Source: Polluticaenibacter yanchengensis
GTDB lineage: Bacteria; Bacteroidota; Bacteroidia; Chitinophagales; Chitinophagaceae
Assembly (NCBI GenBank): GCA_027854065.1
Contig: JAQGEF010000003.1
Location: forward strand, 227,458 to 291,457
Reading direction: 5' to 3'
DNA length: 64,000 nt
Shown here: positions 1 through 8,400 of the stretch, piece by piece
How the letters are laid out: each line of letters begins with the position of its first letter
How positions within the stretch are numbered: position 1 is the stretch's first letter
The notes under the pieces: generated by a model
The model's database searches: none
The model's input: only the letters and a program-made list of their open reading frames with translations
Told to the model about the DNA's origin: nothing
Made by a program: the position numbers and the translations under genes

Positions 1-193
1 AAACTGACAAAAGGAATATTTTACTTGATAGCATTCCTGTACATAAAGAGTAATGATATGCATATAACCCTGCTCCTGATTGCTGGCTCACAATAAAAAA
101 CATCATTGCAAAAATGAAAACGAAAATGCCTGAATTCTCCTTGTAAAATGGGTTTACAAAAAGCTGAGCAAATATTTTAACTGGTGGCGTCAT
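1..193 (-). CDS. ABC transporter permease, N-terminal part (cut by window edge)
   Basis: An open frame runs off the left edge from an ATG at 193-191, which lies inside the last codons of the ATPase gene, giving a 17-bp overlap. The 64 visible codons read MTPPVKIFAQLF and then a hydrophobic stretch rich in Phe, Ile and Met, as expected for the first membrane segment of a permease. The overlap implies translational coupling with the ATPase at 177-815, so this is probably its membrane partner. The family cannot be named from this fragment. The start is inferred from the frame and the overlap. Confidence 0.6.
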   Translation of the reverse strand, partial: MTPPVKIFAQLFVNPFYKENSGIFVFIFAMMFFIVSQQSGAGLYAYHYSLCTGMLSSKIFLLSV

Positions 194-815
194 AAGATAC
201 AGTTTGATTGGCAACAGTTAGTAGTTTGGCATAAGGCAATAGTCTGCTATCTAATCCCTGGTGAGAACTAAGTATAAATAAGGTTTCTCCATTTTTACAC
301 TTTTCAAGAATCAGTTGACATAACGAAGAAATGCCATCCGGGTCCAATGTGATCAGAGCTTCGTCCAGGATAATCAGTTTCGGAGTGCCTAAAAATGCCA
401 GCGCAAGTGATAATTTCTTTATCATGCCGGTTGAATAGGTCTTTATTTTGGAATTCACGTAATCAGCCAGTCCAAATGTTTCAATTAATACATTGATGTC
501 GTTTTTTGACGCCTGGCGAATACTTTGGTACAATGATAGCAGATCCATACCGGTCAGAAAGTCAGGGTAGGAGGGTTCTGCTTCGGCCCAGCTGGTATAT
601 TGCCTGTAATTGACAGGTGAAGATTTTAAGCTGATGTTGTTTAATAGAATCTCGCCTTCAAATGGAAGCAGGCCGGCGATTATCTTGAGTAAAGTGGTTT
701 TACCGGAACCATTAGTTCCTTTAATCCAATAAATACCATTGTTTATTTCAAGGTGCGGGATGTCTAAAACCAGTTTGTTGTTATAATGCTTTTTTATTCT
801 TGATAAACTTAACAT
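177..815 (-). CDS. ABC transporter ATP-binding protein
   Basis: A 212-residue nucleotide-binding subunit that would power a membrane partner at the inner membrane. It shows Walker A GTNGSGKTT (residues 33-41), a signature-like segment YSTGMIKKLSLA (about 127-138, so the usual LSGGQ is degenerate as STGM), Walker B LIILDE (147-152) and the switch histidine in SSHQG (H185). Length fits a single NBD. The gene overlaps the start of a hydrophobic partner (1-193), so the two form an operon. The STGM(I/V)KK form is common in ABC-2 type exporters of the CcmA/NatA group, so an exporter is more likely than an importer. The substrate cannot be read from sequence. Confidence 0.85.
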   Translation of the reverse strand: MLSLSRIKKHYNNKLVLDIPHLEINNGIYWIKGTNGSGKTTLLKIIAGLLPFEGEILLNNISLKSSPVNYRQYTSWAEAEPSYPDFLTGMDLLSLYQSIRQASKNDINVLIETFGLADYVNSKIKTYSTGMIKKLSLALAFLGTPKLIILDEALITLDPDGISSLCQLILEKCKNGETLFILSSHQGLDSRLLPYAKLLTVANQTVSYDATS

Positions 816-1523
816 ATTGTAAAGGGATCAACTGTAGTGATTGTTTAAAGCCGGGATTTTAACGATGCAGTTATCATGCAGCACAAAGCATTTTAGAGAC
901 AGCTATGAATCAATTGAGTTGGAGGTTCAATTGACAACAAGCGAAGCCAAAGCACTTTCAGCTATTGTAAATTTAAATAAAAGAAAATACGAAATCTAAT
1001 TATTCATAGTTTTTTCTATTGAAAATGTGTCAATTGGTAAATCAGTTTTTGTTAAAAAATACCTCATTTTTTAACAAAAAGAGCCAGGTTTCCACTATAG
1101 ATACTGCATAGATAAAGCATAGATAAGGCATGGATAAAGCATGAAATAGCATGGAACTACAAAATGGCCGGTTTTATGCTTAGGGTAATTACTGAAATAG
1201 ATACCTGTTATTGAGTTAAAGAAAGAATTCATTCTCTTTTGTAATACACCATTGAACGCATAACTAGAGATGACAGAGAATGTTTTTTGCTAATTTGTTT
1301 AGTGTTTTGTAGCGTTTATAGTTTAAATATACTTTTTCCGCTATTCAATTGTATATAAATTTGAAAACGGCATGGCGCAATCGTCTGACACTTGTTGAGC
1401 TAAAAAAAATAATAATAAGCAAAATAATGCTTAGTCAATCATTGATAAACAAATAGCAATCATATCCCCAACTAAGGTTAAGATCACCATTCATCAGGTT
1501 TTGGATAAATACAAGCGGTATAA
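816..1523. other. 708-bp intergenic region
   Basis: AT-rich DNA between the DUF5703 gene stop and the ABC ATPase start, both minus strand. It must hold the ATPase promoter and the 3' end of the upstream transcript, but I see no strong terminator hairpin. It contains an 11-bp tandem repeat (1106-1154, listed separately) and a 44-codon plus-strand frame (865-999, ATG to TAA) without a convincing ribosome binding site, which I do not call a gene. Confidence 0.5.
1106..1154. repeat. Short tandem repeat, 11-bp unit
   Basis: Three near-identical units, GCATAGATAAA, GCATAGATAAG and GCATGGATAAA, followed by a 10-base degenerate unit GCATGAAATA and a partial GCATGG. The units are contiguous and out of frame with any gene. 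No function is evident. Confidence 0.8.
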
Positions 1524-3818
1524 TTAATCAGGCAACACAATACGGCTTTTATCAACAGCCGGCAGAATATTAATGGTTTTAAATACCCCGTTTTTATATT
1601 CTACTTCCACAGTAGTTTGGTTAGGAGCATGCAGTTTGAAACTAACATCCGCATCTTTAGGCCAGGCTGGCAGAAGATAGAATTTATCCCCAACTACCTG
1701 TAGCAACATTTCCTGTAAACCAATCATAGCCGAACCACCCCAGTTATGGTCAGGCGTCCAGTCAAAGCCCGGGCCCCAGAATGCAGGAAAACGGTGAGGG
1801 CCGTCTTTAAACTTAAGCGAGGTATAATGAAAAGCCTCTTTGGTAAGACCTAAACGCGCCGCAAAAATATTGTCCTGTTTCCAGCCCACATGACTGCGGA
1901 ATTTTAGAGCGAAAGTATCAGTCAGGTAAGTATTGATGGCCGTATCAATACCCGGTTTACCAACACCAAATTGTCCCCACGGATAAACAGGGTAGAGCTG
2001 AGGCGTTTCCGTATTATTCACACGTGACCAGACAAGCGCAGGCGCTATTAAGGTTTTACCCTTGAACTGGCGGAAAGGAATCGGAGGGATCTGTTGCTTT
2101 ATTTTTTGCCAGTTTTTATACCTTGTCGTATCGTAAAATTGTTGGGGCAGGTTCAGTAGGTCATTAACCACCACGTCTAATCCAGCAATCAGTGTCACCG
2201 AATTATAGGCCATCTTAAACGTTTCCGCAGCCGAAGAAGGGTAGAGCACATAATGCCCGTTTTCATCCAGTTCCTTAATACCGCTTAACCTGGTTTTCTG
2301 ACGGTAATATTCGTCAAAAAAGCGCAGGCAGGATTCTATAAAAGGAATGTATTGACCAATATCCTCACGGTTATAATAATGCATATCCAGCATCATTTTA
2401 CAAAACTCAAGCACCGTTTCCCACTGGTACTCCAGCCACGCATTATAATCAACCCCCTTATCATAACCTTCAGGCCGCTTACTGTTAAACTCGGCAACAT
2501 TAGGCAAGCCGAAGTTCTCCAGTTGTTCACTGAAACTCGCGCCATTGACATTCCAATAAAATTTACTACGTAATTCCGCGTTCTTCCGGGAATTTGTATA
2601 GAAGTTAAATTGAGATTTCAGGAAATCGAAATCCCCGTTCTTAAACATAGGAAAATAGACCAGGCGCTGGTTTTGGGCAGTCATCGTACCACCGCCCCAT
2701 AAACGGAAATCCGGGGTAAAAGGATATTCTTTCTTTACAAAAACTGGGTCAAAAGTAAACAGGCCGCCATTGAATTTTGTCGGCCATTGCCCGTAAGCAT
2801 TACAGGCCAGCATATAACGGAACAACGTATAATTACGGCTGATATAGCTATTCGTATCATAAGTATGTACATAACTCCGGTTCCAGAAATCCTGCCACCA
2901 CTTTAAGCTGTTTTTCTGTGCCTGTTTTTGCTGCTGTATTCCCTTTTGTAAAGTACCGATAGCTTCCTGTTGCCAGCTTGAATAATCATCATTTTGTGCA
3001 ATGGCCAGGCTGATTTGAATGCTATGGTTTTTACTGGCCTTCTTTTGCAGGTAATGCCAGGCTTTATAGTCACTATCCATGTATTTGCCGGTGGAAATAT
3101 GTGTAAACAGGTAATCTTTTATATTGATCACACCACCAGAACGGTTGTTTTTAATCGGGTTATAAAGTAAATGTTTAATAGAATCCAGGCCTTGCTTATT
3201 AACCGTATAATCAAACACATTTAAACCATTGGTATGATTATTATGACTAAAAATAAAAAAGTCGTTTTGCTGAACCATCGAGTCCTGATATGTTTTAACA
3301 GGCACTTTCAGCCATTTAAAGGAGTTTCCCCTGTTTTCCAGCACATTAGTGTGCAGCCTGTCTTCGAAACGCCAGCTTTCATAAATGATCTCTGTTTTTA
3401 GCGCTTTGTTATTCTTAAGATCTATATAAATATTAGGATTAAATACATCTACCCATATAGAAAGGTTACCCAACTGAGTCCGGATATCAACAGCGCCGGT
3501 CACAAGGTTCAATGTTTGAGAAAACTGTTGCTGGCTGATCGGTTCGGGAAACTTTACCCGGATTCTTCCAAGCTTAAGCATTGCGTTGTTCTCATCAAAG
3601 CTGCCGCTTTTAGCCAGGTACAATAGCAGGTCACCATTCTCTACCCAAACATTTACTCCAACATCGCCACCACCGCAAGGCATACTTTCCGATGAGTTCT
3701 TACTTTGGCTGTTCCACTGCACATTGTATTGCTTGATAGCACTGTATTGTCCATTGGCAGAAAGAGTAACTATTATAAGTATAAAAATGATATTTGTTAA
3801 CCGGCGAAATAGCTGCAT
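1524..3818 (-). CDS. Secreted DUF5703 (glycoside-hydrolase-like) protein
   Basis: A 764-residue protein with an N-terminal signal peptide (hydrophobic IIFILIIVTLSANG, cleavage before QYS). Right after it comes the DUF5703 hallmark: WNSQSKNSSESMPCGGGDVG, then GDLLLYLAKSGSFDENN. These proteins in Bacteroidota resemble six-hairpin glycosidases (GH95-like), and the C-terminal half (FWGPGFDWTPDHNWGG, then LLPAWPKDADVSFKL) fits the catalytic barrel and the C-terminal beta domain of that superfamily. It probably acts on a plant or microbial glycan in the periplasm or outside the cell. No SusC/SusD pair is adjacent, so the substrate is unknown. Confidence 0.75.
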   Translation of the reverse strand: MQLFRRLTNIIFILIIVTLSANGQYSAIKQYNVQWNSQSKNSSESMPCGGGDVGVNVWVENGDLLLYLAKSGSFDENNAMLKLGRIRVKFPEPISQQQFSQTLNLVTGAVDIRTQLGNLSIWVDVFNPNIYIDLKNNKALKTEIIYESWRFEDRLHTNVLENRGNSFKWLKVPVKTYQDSMVQQNDFFIFSHNNHTNGLNVFDYTVNKQGLDSIKHLLYNPIKNNRSGGVINIKDYLFTHISTGKYMDSDYKAWHYLQKKASKNHSIQISLAIAQNDDYSSWQQEAIGTLQKGIQQQKQAQKNSLKWWQDFWNRSYVHTYDTNSYISRNYTLFRYMLACNAYGQWPTKFNGGLFTFDPVFVKKEYPFTPDFRLWGGGTMTAQNQRLVYFPMFKNGDFDFLKSQFNFYTNSRKNAELRSKFYWNVNGASFSEQLENFGLPNVAEFNSKRPEGYDKGVDYNAWLEYQWETVLEFCKMMLDMHYYNREDIGQYIPFIESCLRFFDEYYRQKTRLSGIKELDENGHYVLYPSSAAETFKMAYNSVTLIAGLDVVVNDLLNLPQQFYDTTRYKNWQKIKQQIPPIPFRQFKGKTLIAPALVWSRVNNTETPQLYPVYPWGQFGVGKPGIDTAINTYLTDTFALKFRSHVGWKQDNIFAARLGLTKEAFHYTSLKFKDGPHRFPAFWGPGFDWTPDHNWGGSAMIGLQEMLLQVVGDKFYLLPAWPKDADVSFKLHAPNQTTVEVEYKNGVFKTINILPAVDKSRIVLPD

Positions 3819-3980
3819 GATATAATCTTCTGTTTATGTTTCCTTTATTCGTAAATGCCTTTTCCCAATTGCGTAGCCAACGCTGCTTTTTGGAGGCTAC
3901 TTTTGTGTTGTATTTATTAATTAATGTTATAAGTATTCAGTCGTTCTATTAGAATCCCCATTTCCATGGGGATTTTTTTT
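3819..3980 (+). ncRNA. Possible small RNA ending in an orphan terminator
   Basis: The region between two minus-strand genes contains a stem GTAGCC/GGCTAC (about 3881-3900) followed by a strong plus-strand terminator at 3953-3980. No plus-strand gene lies upstream that would need this terminator. A short plus-strand transcript is therefore possible, but no consensus promoter is visible and the 5' end given here is only a limit. Confidence 0.2.
3953..3980 (+). terminator. Intrinsic terminator, plus strand
   Basis: TCCCCAT (3955-3961), loop TTCC, ATGGGGA (3966-3972), then eight T. The T run is only on the plus strand. Its source transcript is not obvious because both flanking genes are on the minus strand. 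Confidence 0.75.
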
Positions 3981-4016
3981 ATGGGTATCAGCAATCTTTG
4001 CAAACAAAAATACTCA

Positions 4017-4211
4017 TTATAAAACAATAGCCTTCCCAACCAATCTGCCACCTTCGTGCAGGTACCATGTATTACCACTTTCAAGATATTTGCCATAAGC
4101 CATTACATCAAATACTTTTGAATATATCGTTTTTAACCAGCATTTGTAGATGAGTTTACTGTTCATAAACAGGTACAGTTCATCATTTTCCACTTTTTTA
4201 AATAGTGCCAT
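4017..4211 (-). CDS. Small hypothetical protein, 64 aa
   Basis: A 64-residue frame starting MALFKKVENDELYLF, with aromatic residues spread evenly and no membrane segment or signal peptide. It follows the ilvA terminator on the same strand and ends before the DUF5703 gene, with which it does not overlap. It looks protein-like in composition and fills its intergenic space cleanly, so it is probably real. I do not recognise a family. It may be a small beta-rich cytoplasmic protein (inference). Confidence 0.5.
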   Translation of the reverse strand: MALFKKVENDELYLFMNSKLIYKCWLKTIYSKVFDVMAYGKYLESGNTWYLHEGGRLVGKAIVL

Positions 4212-4233
4212 TTTATAAAGATAAAATCACATA

Positions 4234-4280
4234 AACAAAAAGCCACGAATCCGAAAATATTTATTCCCGGATTTGTGGCT
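4234..4280 (-). terminator. Terminator downstream of ilvA
   Basis: AGCCACGAATCCG (4241-4253) pairs with CGGATTTGTGGCT (4268-4280) with one G-U pair. On the minus strand the hairpin is followed by TTTTTGTTT, which fits termination of the ilvA transcript. Confidence 0.85.
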
Positions 4281-4297
4281 GTTGTATTACTTCAAAC

Positions 4298-4446
4298 GCT
4301 TCACTTCTCACCTCTTACATTTCACTAATCATTTCTTACAATTCACTACTCACTATTCACCACTCACTATTCACCATTCACTTTTTACTTCTCACTTCTT
4401 TCTTGTCACTTCTTACAATTCACTACTCACCATCCACCACTTCCCC
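4298..4446. repeat. Low-complexity CACT/TCAC-rich tract
   Basis: About 150 bp of irregular repeats of TTCACTACTCAC-like units (GTGA-rich on the minus strand), lying between the ilvA stop and its terminator hairpin. The period is near 10 bp but drifts. There is no conserved repeat/spacer pattern, so it is not CRISPR. It would form the 3' untranslated region of ilvA mRNA. Confidence 0.75.
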
Positions 4447-5709
4447 CTACACCAATATATTCAGCACGTTCGGACTATCGTTCAGGTAAGATTCAAAATA
4501 GCCCCTTTCCTTCATCCGGTCAATCAGTCCTTTAAAATCCGCTGCTTTAGTCAGCTCTATACCAACAATAGCAGCAGCAGTTTCACGGGAGTTTTTCTTG
4601 GTGTATTCAAAAAAAGTAATATCATCTGTCGGTCCCAGCACATGCAGCACAAACTCCTTTAATGCACCCGGACGTTGAGGGAATTTCACCATAAAGTAAT
4701 GCTTAATGCCTTTATATAACATCGCGCGCTCCTTAATTTCCTCCATCCTCGTAATATCGTTATTGCTACCGCTAACAATGCACACCACATTTTTGCCCTT
4801 TATATGCGGTTTATATTGCTCCAATGCCGCAATAGACAATGCGCCCGCAGGCTCCAGCACAATCGCGTCCTTATTGTACAATTCCAGTATGATATCACAT
4901 ACCTTACCCTCATCTACCACCAGGCAATCGCTAAGCGCATCTTTACAAATATCGAAATTCAGGTCACCCACCCGCTGAACGGCCGCACCATCCACAAACT
5001 TATCAATATAAGGCAGAGTCGTGTTTTCATTAGCATCAATAGAGGTCTTCATGGATGCAGCCCCCTTCGGTTCCACCGCTATCAGTTTCGTACCCGGGCT
5101 TAATTGCGAGAAAACAGTAACAATGCCCGATGCTAAACCGCCACCGCCAACCGGGATAAATACGTAATCAATAGGCTCCTTGCTTTGCTCCAGTATTTCC
5201 ATAGCAACCGTCGCCTGGCCTTCAATAATCACAGCATCATCAAAAGGATGGATAAATGCAGCACCGCTGTTGCCGGAGAACTCCAAAGCCGCGTGTTTAC
5301 TGGCATCAAAAGTATCGCCAGCCAATTGAATCGTCACAAAATCGCCGCCAAACATTTGCACCTGCTCCAGTTTTTGCTTTGGCGTAGTGATGGGCATAAA
5401 TATCACCCCTTTAATTTGCAGTTCATTGCAGGCAAGCGCAACACCCTGTGCATGATTGCCCGCACTGGCACAGACCACACCGTTATTCGTTTCCCCTTCA
5501 TCGTACAGGTGCTTTATCTTATGGAATGCACCCCGCAGTTTGTAGGACCGTACCGGTTGCAGATCCTCCCTTTTCAGAAAGATCTTCGCGTTAAACAATT
5601 TAGATAGCCGGATACTCTCGTGTAACGGGGTGGTTATAACTACCTGTTCTATATTTTTTCTTGCTGCCTGTATCGACTCAATGGTCGGTAAGTTCAATAC
5701 CTGTGTCAT
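4447..5709 (-). CDS. ilvA: Threonine dehydratase (threonine ammonia-lyase)
   Basis: A PLP enzyme that deaminates threonine to 2-oxobutyrate, the first step of isoleucine synthesis, in the cytoplasm. The PLP lysine is in SYKLRGA (K57), the phosphate-binding glycine loop is VGGGGLASG (about 190), and a C-terminal ACT-like domain (about 330-420, KFPQRPGALKEF) is present. At 420 residues it matches the shorter biosynthetic type with a single regulatory domain, rather than the E. coli form of about 514 residues. It is transcribed alone, divergently from the ammonia-lyase gene at 6102. The citramalate-synthase-like gene at 59910 would give a second route to 2-oxobutyrate. Confidence 0.95.
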   Translation of the reverse strand: MTQVLNLPTIESIQAARKNIEQVVITTPLHESIRLSKLFNAKIFLKREDLQPVRSYKLRGAFHKIKHLYDEGETNNGVVCASAGNHAQGVALACNELQIKGVIFMPITTPKQKLEQVQMFGGDFVTIQLAGDTFDASKHAALEFSGNSGAAFIHPFDDAVIIEGQATVAMEILEQSKEPIDYVFIPVGGGGLASGIVTVFSQLSPGTKLIAVEPKGAASMKTSIDANENTTLPYIDKFVDGAAVQRVGDLNFDICKDALSDCLVVDEGKVCDIILELYNKDAIVLEPAGALSIAALEQYKPHIKGKNVVCIVSGSNNDITRMEEIKERAMLYKGIKHYFMVKFPQRPGALKEFVLHVLGPTDDITFFEYTKKNSRETAAAIVGIELTKAADFKGLIDRMKERGYFESYLNDSPNVLNILV

Positions 5710-6101
5710 TTGTATGCTGTAAAATTCTGTAAAATAAAAGGAATGAAAAATGAAATAAAACAGCCCTTGCTTAAATAAGCGGGGTAATAATGCAAATAAT
5801 AATAATATTAATTCGTAGCTGTTTCATCAGGTTACTAAAGTAGATAATAATTTCTTTTTGTTGCCCATTATTTTACAAACAATTCTATGTTGGCTAAAAT
5901 TGATGCATATTTATCAATAAATGTAAATGCAGGATCAAATTTGATTAAGTTAATGCAGTGAATGTTGAATATTTCAACTTTTTGCCGGCTGATTTCATAA
6001 ATTAAATGCATTAAAATACATTCGCAAAGGAATATGTTTTGATGAAGCGATTGTCTTCAACCGGCAATAAGCTATGTGAAAAATAAAATACAACTACTAA
6101 C
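5710..6101. promoter_or_regulatory. Divergent intergenic region, ilvA / ammonia-lyase
   Basis: 392 bp of AT-rich DNA that must hold both promoters. I find no perfect TAnnTTTG box, no T-box and no leader peptide with isoleucine codons. Nothing else is recognised here. Confidence 0.5.
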
Positions 6102-7604
6102 ATGAGCTATAATTATTTACCATTAGATAGTACCTATACCCGTTTCAGGCAGTTTAAAAATCTGCATTATCACAACCAGTTAATATCCGTAACATTCCAG
6201 GCTTATGAAGCCATTGATACCTGCAGAAAGTACCTGGATAGGAAAGCCGATGAGTCCGATGCGTTGTATTACGGCATCAATACAGGTTTTGGTTATCTCC
6301 AGAACGTGCATATCGGCAAATCAGATGTAAAGACATTGCAGTATAATTTACTCAAAAGCCATGCCTGCGGGGTTGGGGCGGAAGTGCCGCAGGAAATTGT
6401 AAAACTAATGCTGGCATTAAAAGTAAAAAGCCTGGGTTATGGCTACAGCGGGGTACAAAACGAAACCGTTCAGCGTTTAATAGATTTACATAATAACGAA
6501 GTTTACCCGGTCATATATGAGCAGGGCTCATTGGGTGCCAGTGGAGATCTGTCTCCCCTTAGCCACCTTTGTTTACCATTGATAGGTTTAGGCGAAGTCA
6601 GCTACAAAGGCCAGCGCTACAAAGGCGCACAGTTGGAACAGTTATTTGGCTGGAAACCCGTTGACCTGAAAAGTAAAGAAGGATTGGCATTAATCAACGG
6701 CACACAATTCATGAGCGCTTATGGCATGTGGTGTTTAATAAAAAGCGAACGGTTAATAGAATGGGCAAATCTGATTGCAGCGTTATCCATAGAAGGTTTC
6801 AACTGTAACTTAAGCGCGTTCCATCCGTTGATCCACCAGATCCGCAGCCATGCAGGACAGGTAAAAACAGCAGCGGTCATCAAAGAACACCTGGAAGGCA
6901 GCGAATTGATTAATTGCCCGGGCAAAGAAGTACAGGACCCTTATTCCTTCCGTTGTATTCCGCAGGTACATGGTGCCAGTGAGGATACTTATAATTACGT
7001 GTTAAGCGTATTCATGAAAGAATTTAACTCGGTAACGGATAATCCGAATGTATTCCCCGAAGACGATGTCATTGCCAGCGGTGGCAATTTTCATGGCCAG
7101 CCGTTAGCGCTGGCATTAGATTTCCTGGCGATGGGTATCAGCGAACTGGCAAATATCAGTGAACGCCGTACTTACCAGTTGATCAGCGGACAGCGCAACC
7201 TGCCATTATTCCTGGTAAAAGATGCCGGCCTCAACAGTGGTTTCATGATTCCCCAGTACACGGCAGCCAGCATCGTAAGCCAGAATAAACAATTATGTAC
7301 ACCGGCCAGTGTGGACAGTATTTCATCCAGCAATAACCAGGAGGATCATGTAAGTATGGGTGCCAATGCGGCCACTAAATGCAAACGAGTGGTTGATAAC
7401 CTGGAATCTGTGCTGGCGATAGAATTATTAACTGCGGCACAGGCCTTTGAATTCCGCCGTCCGTTGAAAAGTTCCGGTAAAATCGAACGATTATTCCAGC
7501 TTTTCCGTAAAGAAGTCAGCTTTAATAACGAAGACCGTGTAATGCACGATGACATTCAGAGTGCGATCGCATTTTTAAGAAATAACAATCCTTCAGAGCT
7601 ATAA
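6102..7604 (+). CDS. hutH: Histidine/aromatic amino acid ammonia-lyase
   Basis: A 500-residue member of the MIO-dependent lyase family, which removes ammonia from an aromatic amino acid. The self-cyclising Ala-Ser-Gly triad is A146-S147-G148 in GSLGASGDLSPL. Substrate-site features favour histidine: S86-H87 in LLKSHACGVG where tyrosine lyases carry Tyr-His and phenylalanine lyases carry Phe-Leu, VQDPYSFRC (catalytic Tyr and Arg), and NQEDHVSMG. The product would be urocanate. None of hutU, hutI, hutG or ftcD is nearby, so degradation must rely on genes elsewhere, or the enzyme has another role. The histidine assignment comes from motifs and is inferred. Confidence 0.85.
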   Translation: MSYNYLPLDSTYTRFRQFKNLHYHNQLISVTFQAYEAIDTCRKYLDRKADESDALYYGINTGFGYLQNVHIGKSDVKTLQYNLLKSHACGVGAEVPQEIVKLMLALKVKSLGYGYSGVQNETVQRLIDLHNNEVYPVIYEQGSLGASGDLSPLSHLCLPLIGLGEVSYKGQRYKGAQLEQLFGWKPVDLKSKEGLALINGTQFMSAYGMWCLIKSERLIEWANLIAALSIEGFNCNLSAFHPLIHQIRSHAGQVKTAAVIKEHLEGSELINCPGKEVQDPYSFRCIPQVHGASEDTYNYVLSVFMKEFNSVTDNPNVFPEDDVIASGGNFHGQPLALALDFLAMGISELANISERRTYQLISGQRNLPLFLVKDAGLNSGFMIPQYTAASIVSQNKQLCTPASVDSISSSNNQEDHVSMGANAATKCKRVVDNLESVLAIELLTAAQAFEFRRPLKSSGKIERLFQLFRKEVSFNNEDRVMHDDIQSAIAFLRNNNPSEL

Positions 7605-7619
7605 TATTTTTTCTTTAGC

Positions 7620-7736
7620 TTTTGGGGCTATTGCCATTGGTAATGCTGTTCAGCATTTGTTCCAGCTACTACGGGGTATCGTACTCGCTATGCTCGTACC
7701 GGCGCTTAAGCGCCGCCCGTTGTATCTGGCAGCCTT
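7620..7736 (-). repeat. Dispersed intergenic repeat family C, copy C1
   Basis: Read on the minus strand it starts GGCTGCCAGATAC, has a perfect hairpin GGCGCTTAAGCGCC, then GGTACGAGC, CGAGTACG, ACCCCGTAGTAGCTGGAACA, and ends ATAGCCCCAAA. The same order of blocks recurs at 8205, 50528 and (shorter) 58976. It lies directly downstream of the truncated DUF1016 frame and of the ammonia-lyase stop. Confidence 0.75.
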
Positions 7737-7750
7737 GGCACATTAGTTAA

Positions 7751-8074
7751 TTAATTGAGCCATAATTGACTCCAGCTTAATTGTGCATACAGTGTATGCA
7801 CTTTCTCAAATGTGCGGTAAAATTGTCTGTAAAGGTTTATTTGTCTTATACAAAAACCACTTCCAAACTCGGGCTGTAGCTGTTCTGAAAGGTATTTAAT
7901 AAGAAACGTTCCATAATCTGCACGTTCTTTTCCCTCATGTCCTTCTTCAAAGATACGTTTACCAATATGCCAATACATCAACGTACATTGATGGTCAACA
8001 GCACGTATAGCCTTTTCTTTCGACTCAGCTATGATGGCTTTTATATCTGTTATGATGGACTGGTTTACAAGCAT
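7751..8074 (-). pseudogene. DUF1016 (YhcG-type) N-terminal domain, truncated remnant
   Basis: 107 residues matching the N-terminal helical domain of DUF1016/YhcG proteins: LMYWHIGKRIFEE, YGTFLIKYLSEQLQPEFG, then QINLYRQFYRTF and LSWSQ. Full proteins of this family are about 330-380 residues and end in a PDDEXK nuclease domain. Here the frame stops after LSWSQLWLN, about 15 bp before repeat copy C1. The nuclease domain is gone and is not found in the neighbouring DNA, so this is most likely a decayed gene. A functional N-domain fragment cannot be excluded. Confidence 0.75.
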
Positions 8075-8204
8075 ACCTCAATAATTTATCAAAGATATGA
8101 ATTATAGTTTGCGGATATTTGTTATTAAACCCTGTGGTCGTGCAACTATACATTGAAAGCTGGCAGCCAAAGATTAAAGGCGATGATGGTTACAAATGTT
8201 CAGA

Positions 8205-8350
8205 GGCTGCGGTGGACAGCGGGCAGCCGCTTAGCGGCTGGTACGAGCCCGTATAAGAAATTGTTCAAGACAAAATAACGGCGAGTACGGCACCCCGCAG
8301 TACGCCGATGCAATGCTCAACAGGAATACCTTGGATGACAGCCCCAAAAA
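8205..8350 (+). repeat. Dispersed intergenic repeat family C, copy C2
   Basis: Starts GGCTGCGG, contains hairpin CAGCCGCTTAGCGGCTG, then GGTACGAGC, CGAGTACGGCACCCCG, and ends GACAGCCCCAAAAA. Same block order as C1 and C3. Confidence 0.75.
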
Positions 8351-8378
8351 GAAAAAGTCCCCGGAATTCCGGAGACTT
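8351..8378 (-). terminator. Terminator of the OmpA-like lipoprotein gene
   Basis: Near-perfect palindrome AAGTCCCCGG/CCGGAGACTT around AATT, followed on the minus strand by TTTTTCTTTTT. It directly follows the stop at 8401. Confidence 0.85.
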
Positions 8379-8400
8379 AAAATGTATAATGTACTTGTAA

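Larger units (their letters stand above)
8075..8400. other. Intergenic region holding repeat C2 and the OmpA-like gene terminator
   Basis: 326 bp between the DUF1016 remnant and the OmpA-like lipoprotein gene. Apart from repeat C2 (8205-8350) and the terminator (8351-8378), nothing further is recognised. No trace of the missing nuclease domain is visible. Confidence 0.5.

Noticed and set aside
865-999. 44-codon plus-strand ORF in the 816-1523 gap
   Set aside because: No visible ribosome binding site or promoter, no recognisable family, and a frame of this length is plausible by chance.
4298-4446. Possible CRISPR array
   Set aside because: Repeat units drift in length and sequence and there are no unique spacers of constant size; no cas genes are near.
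4273-4662. Plus-strand ORF of 129 codons
   Set aside because: It is mostly the CACT low-complexity tract and then antisense to ilvA.
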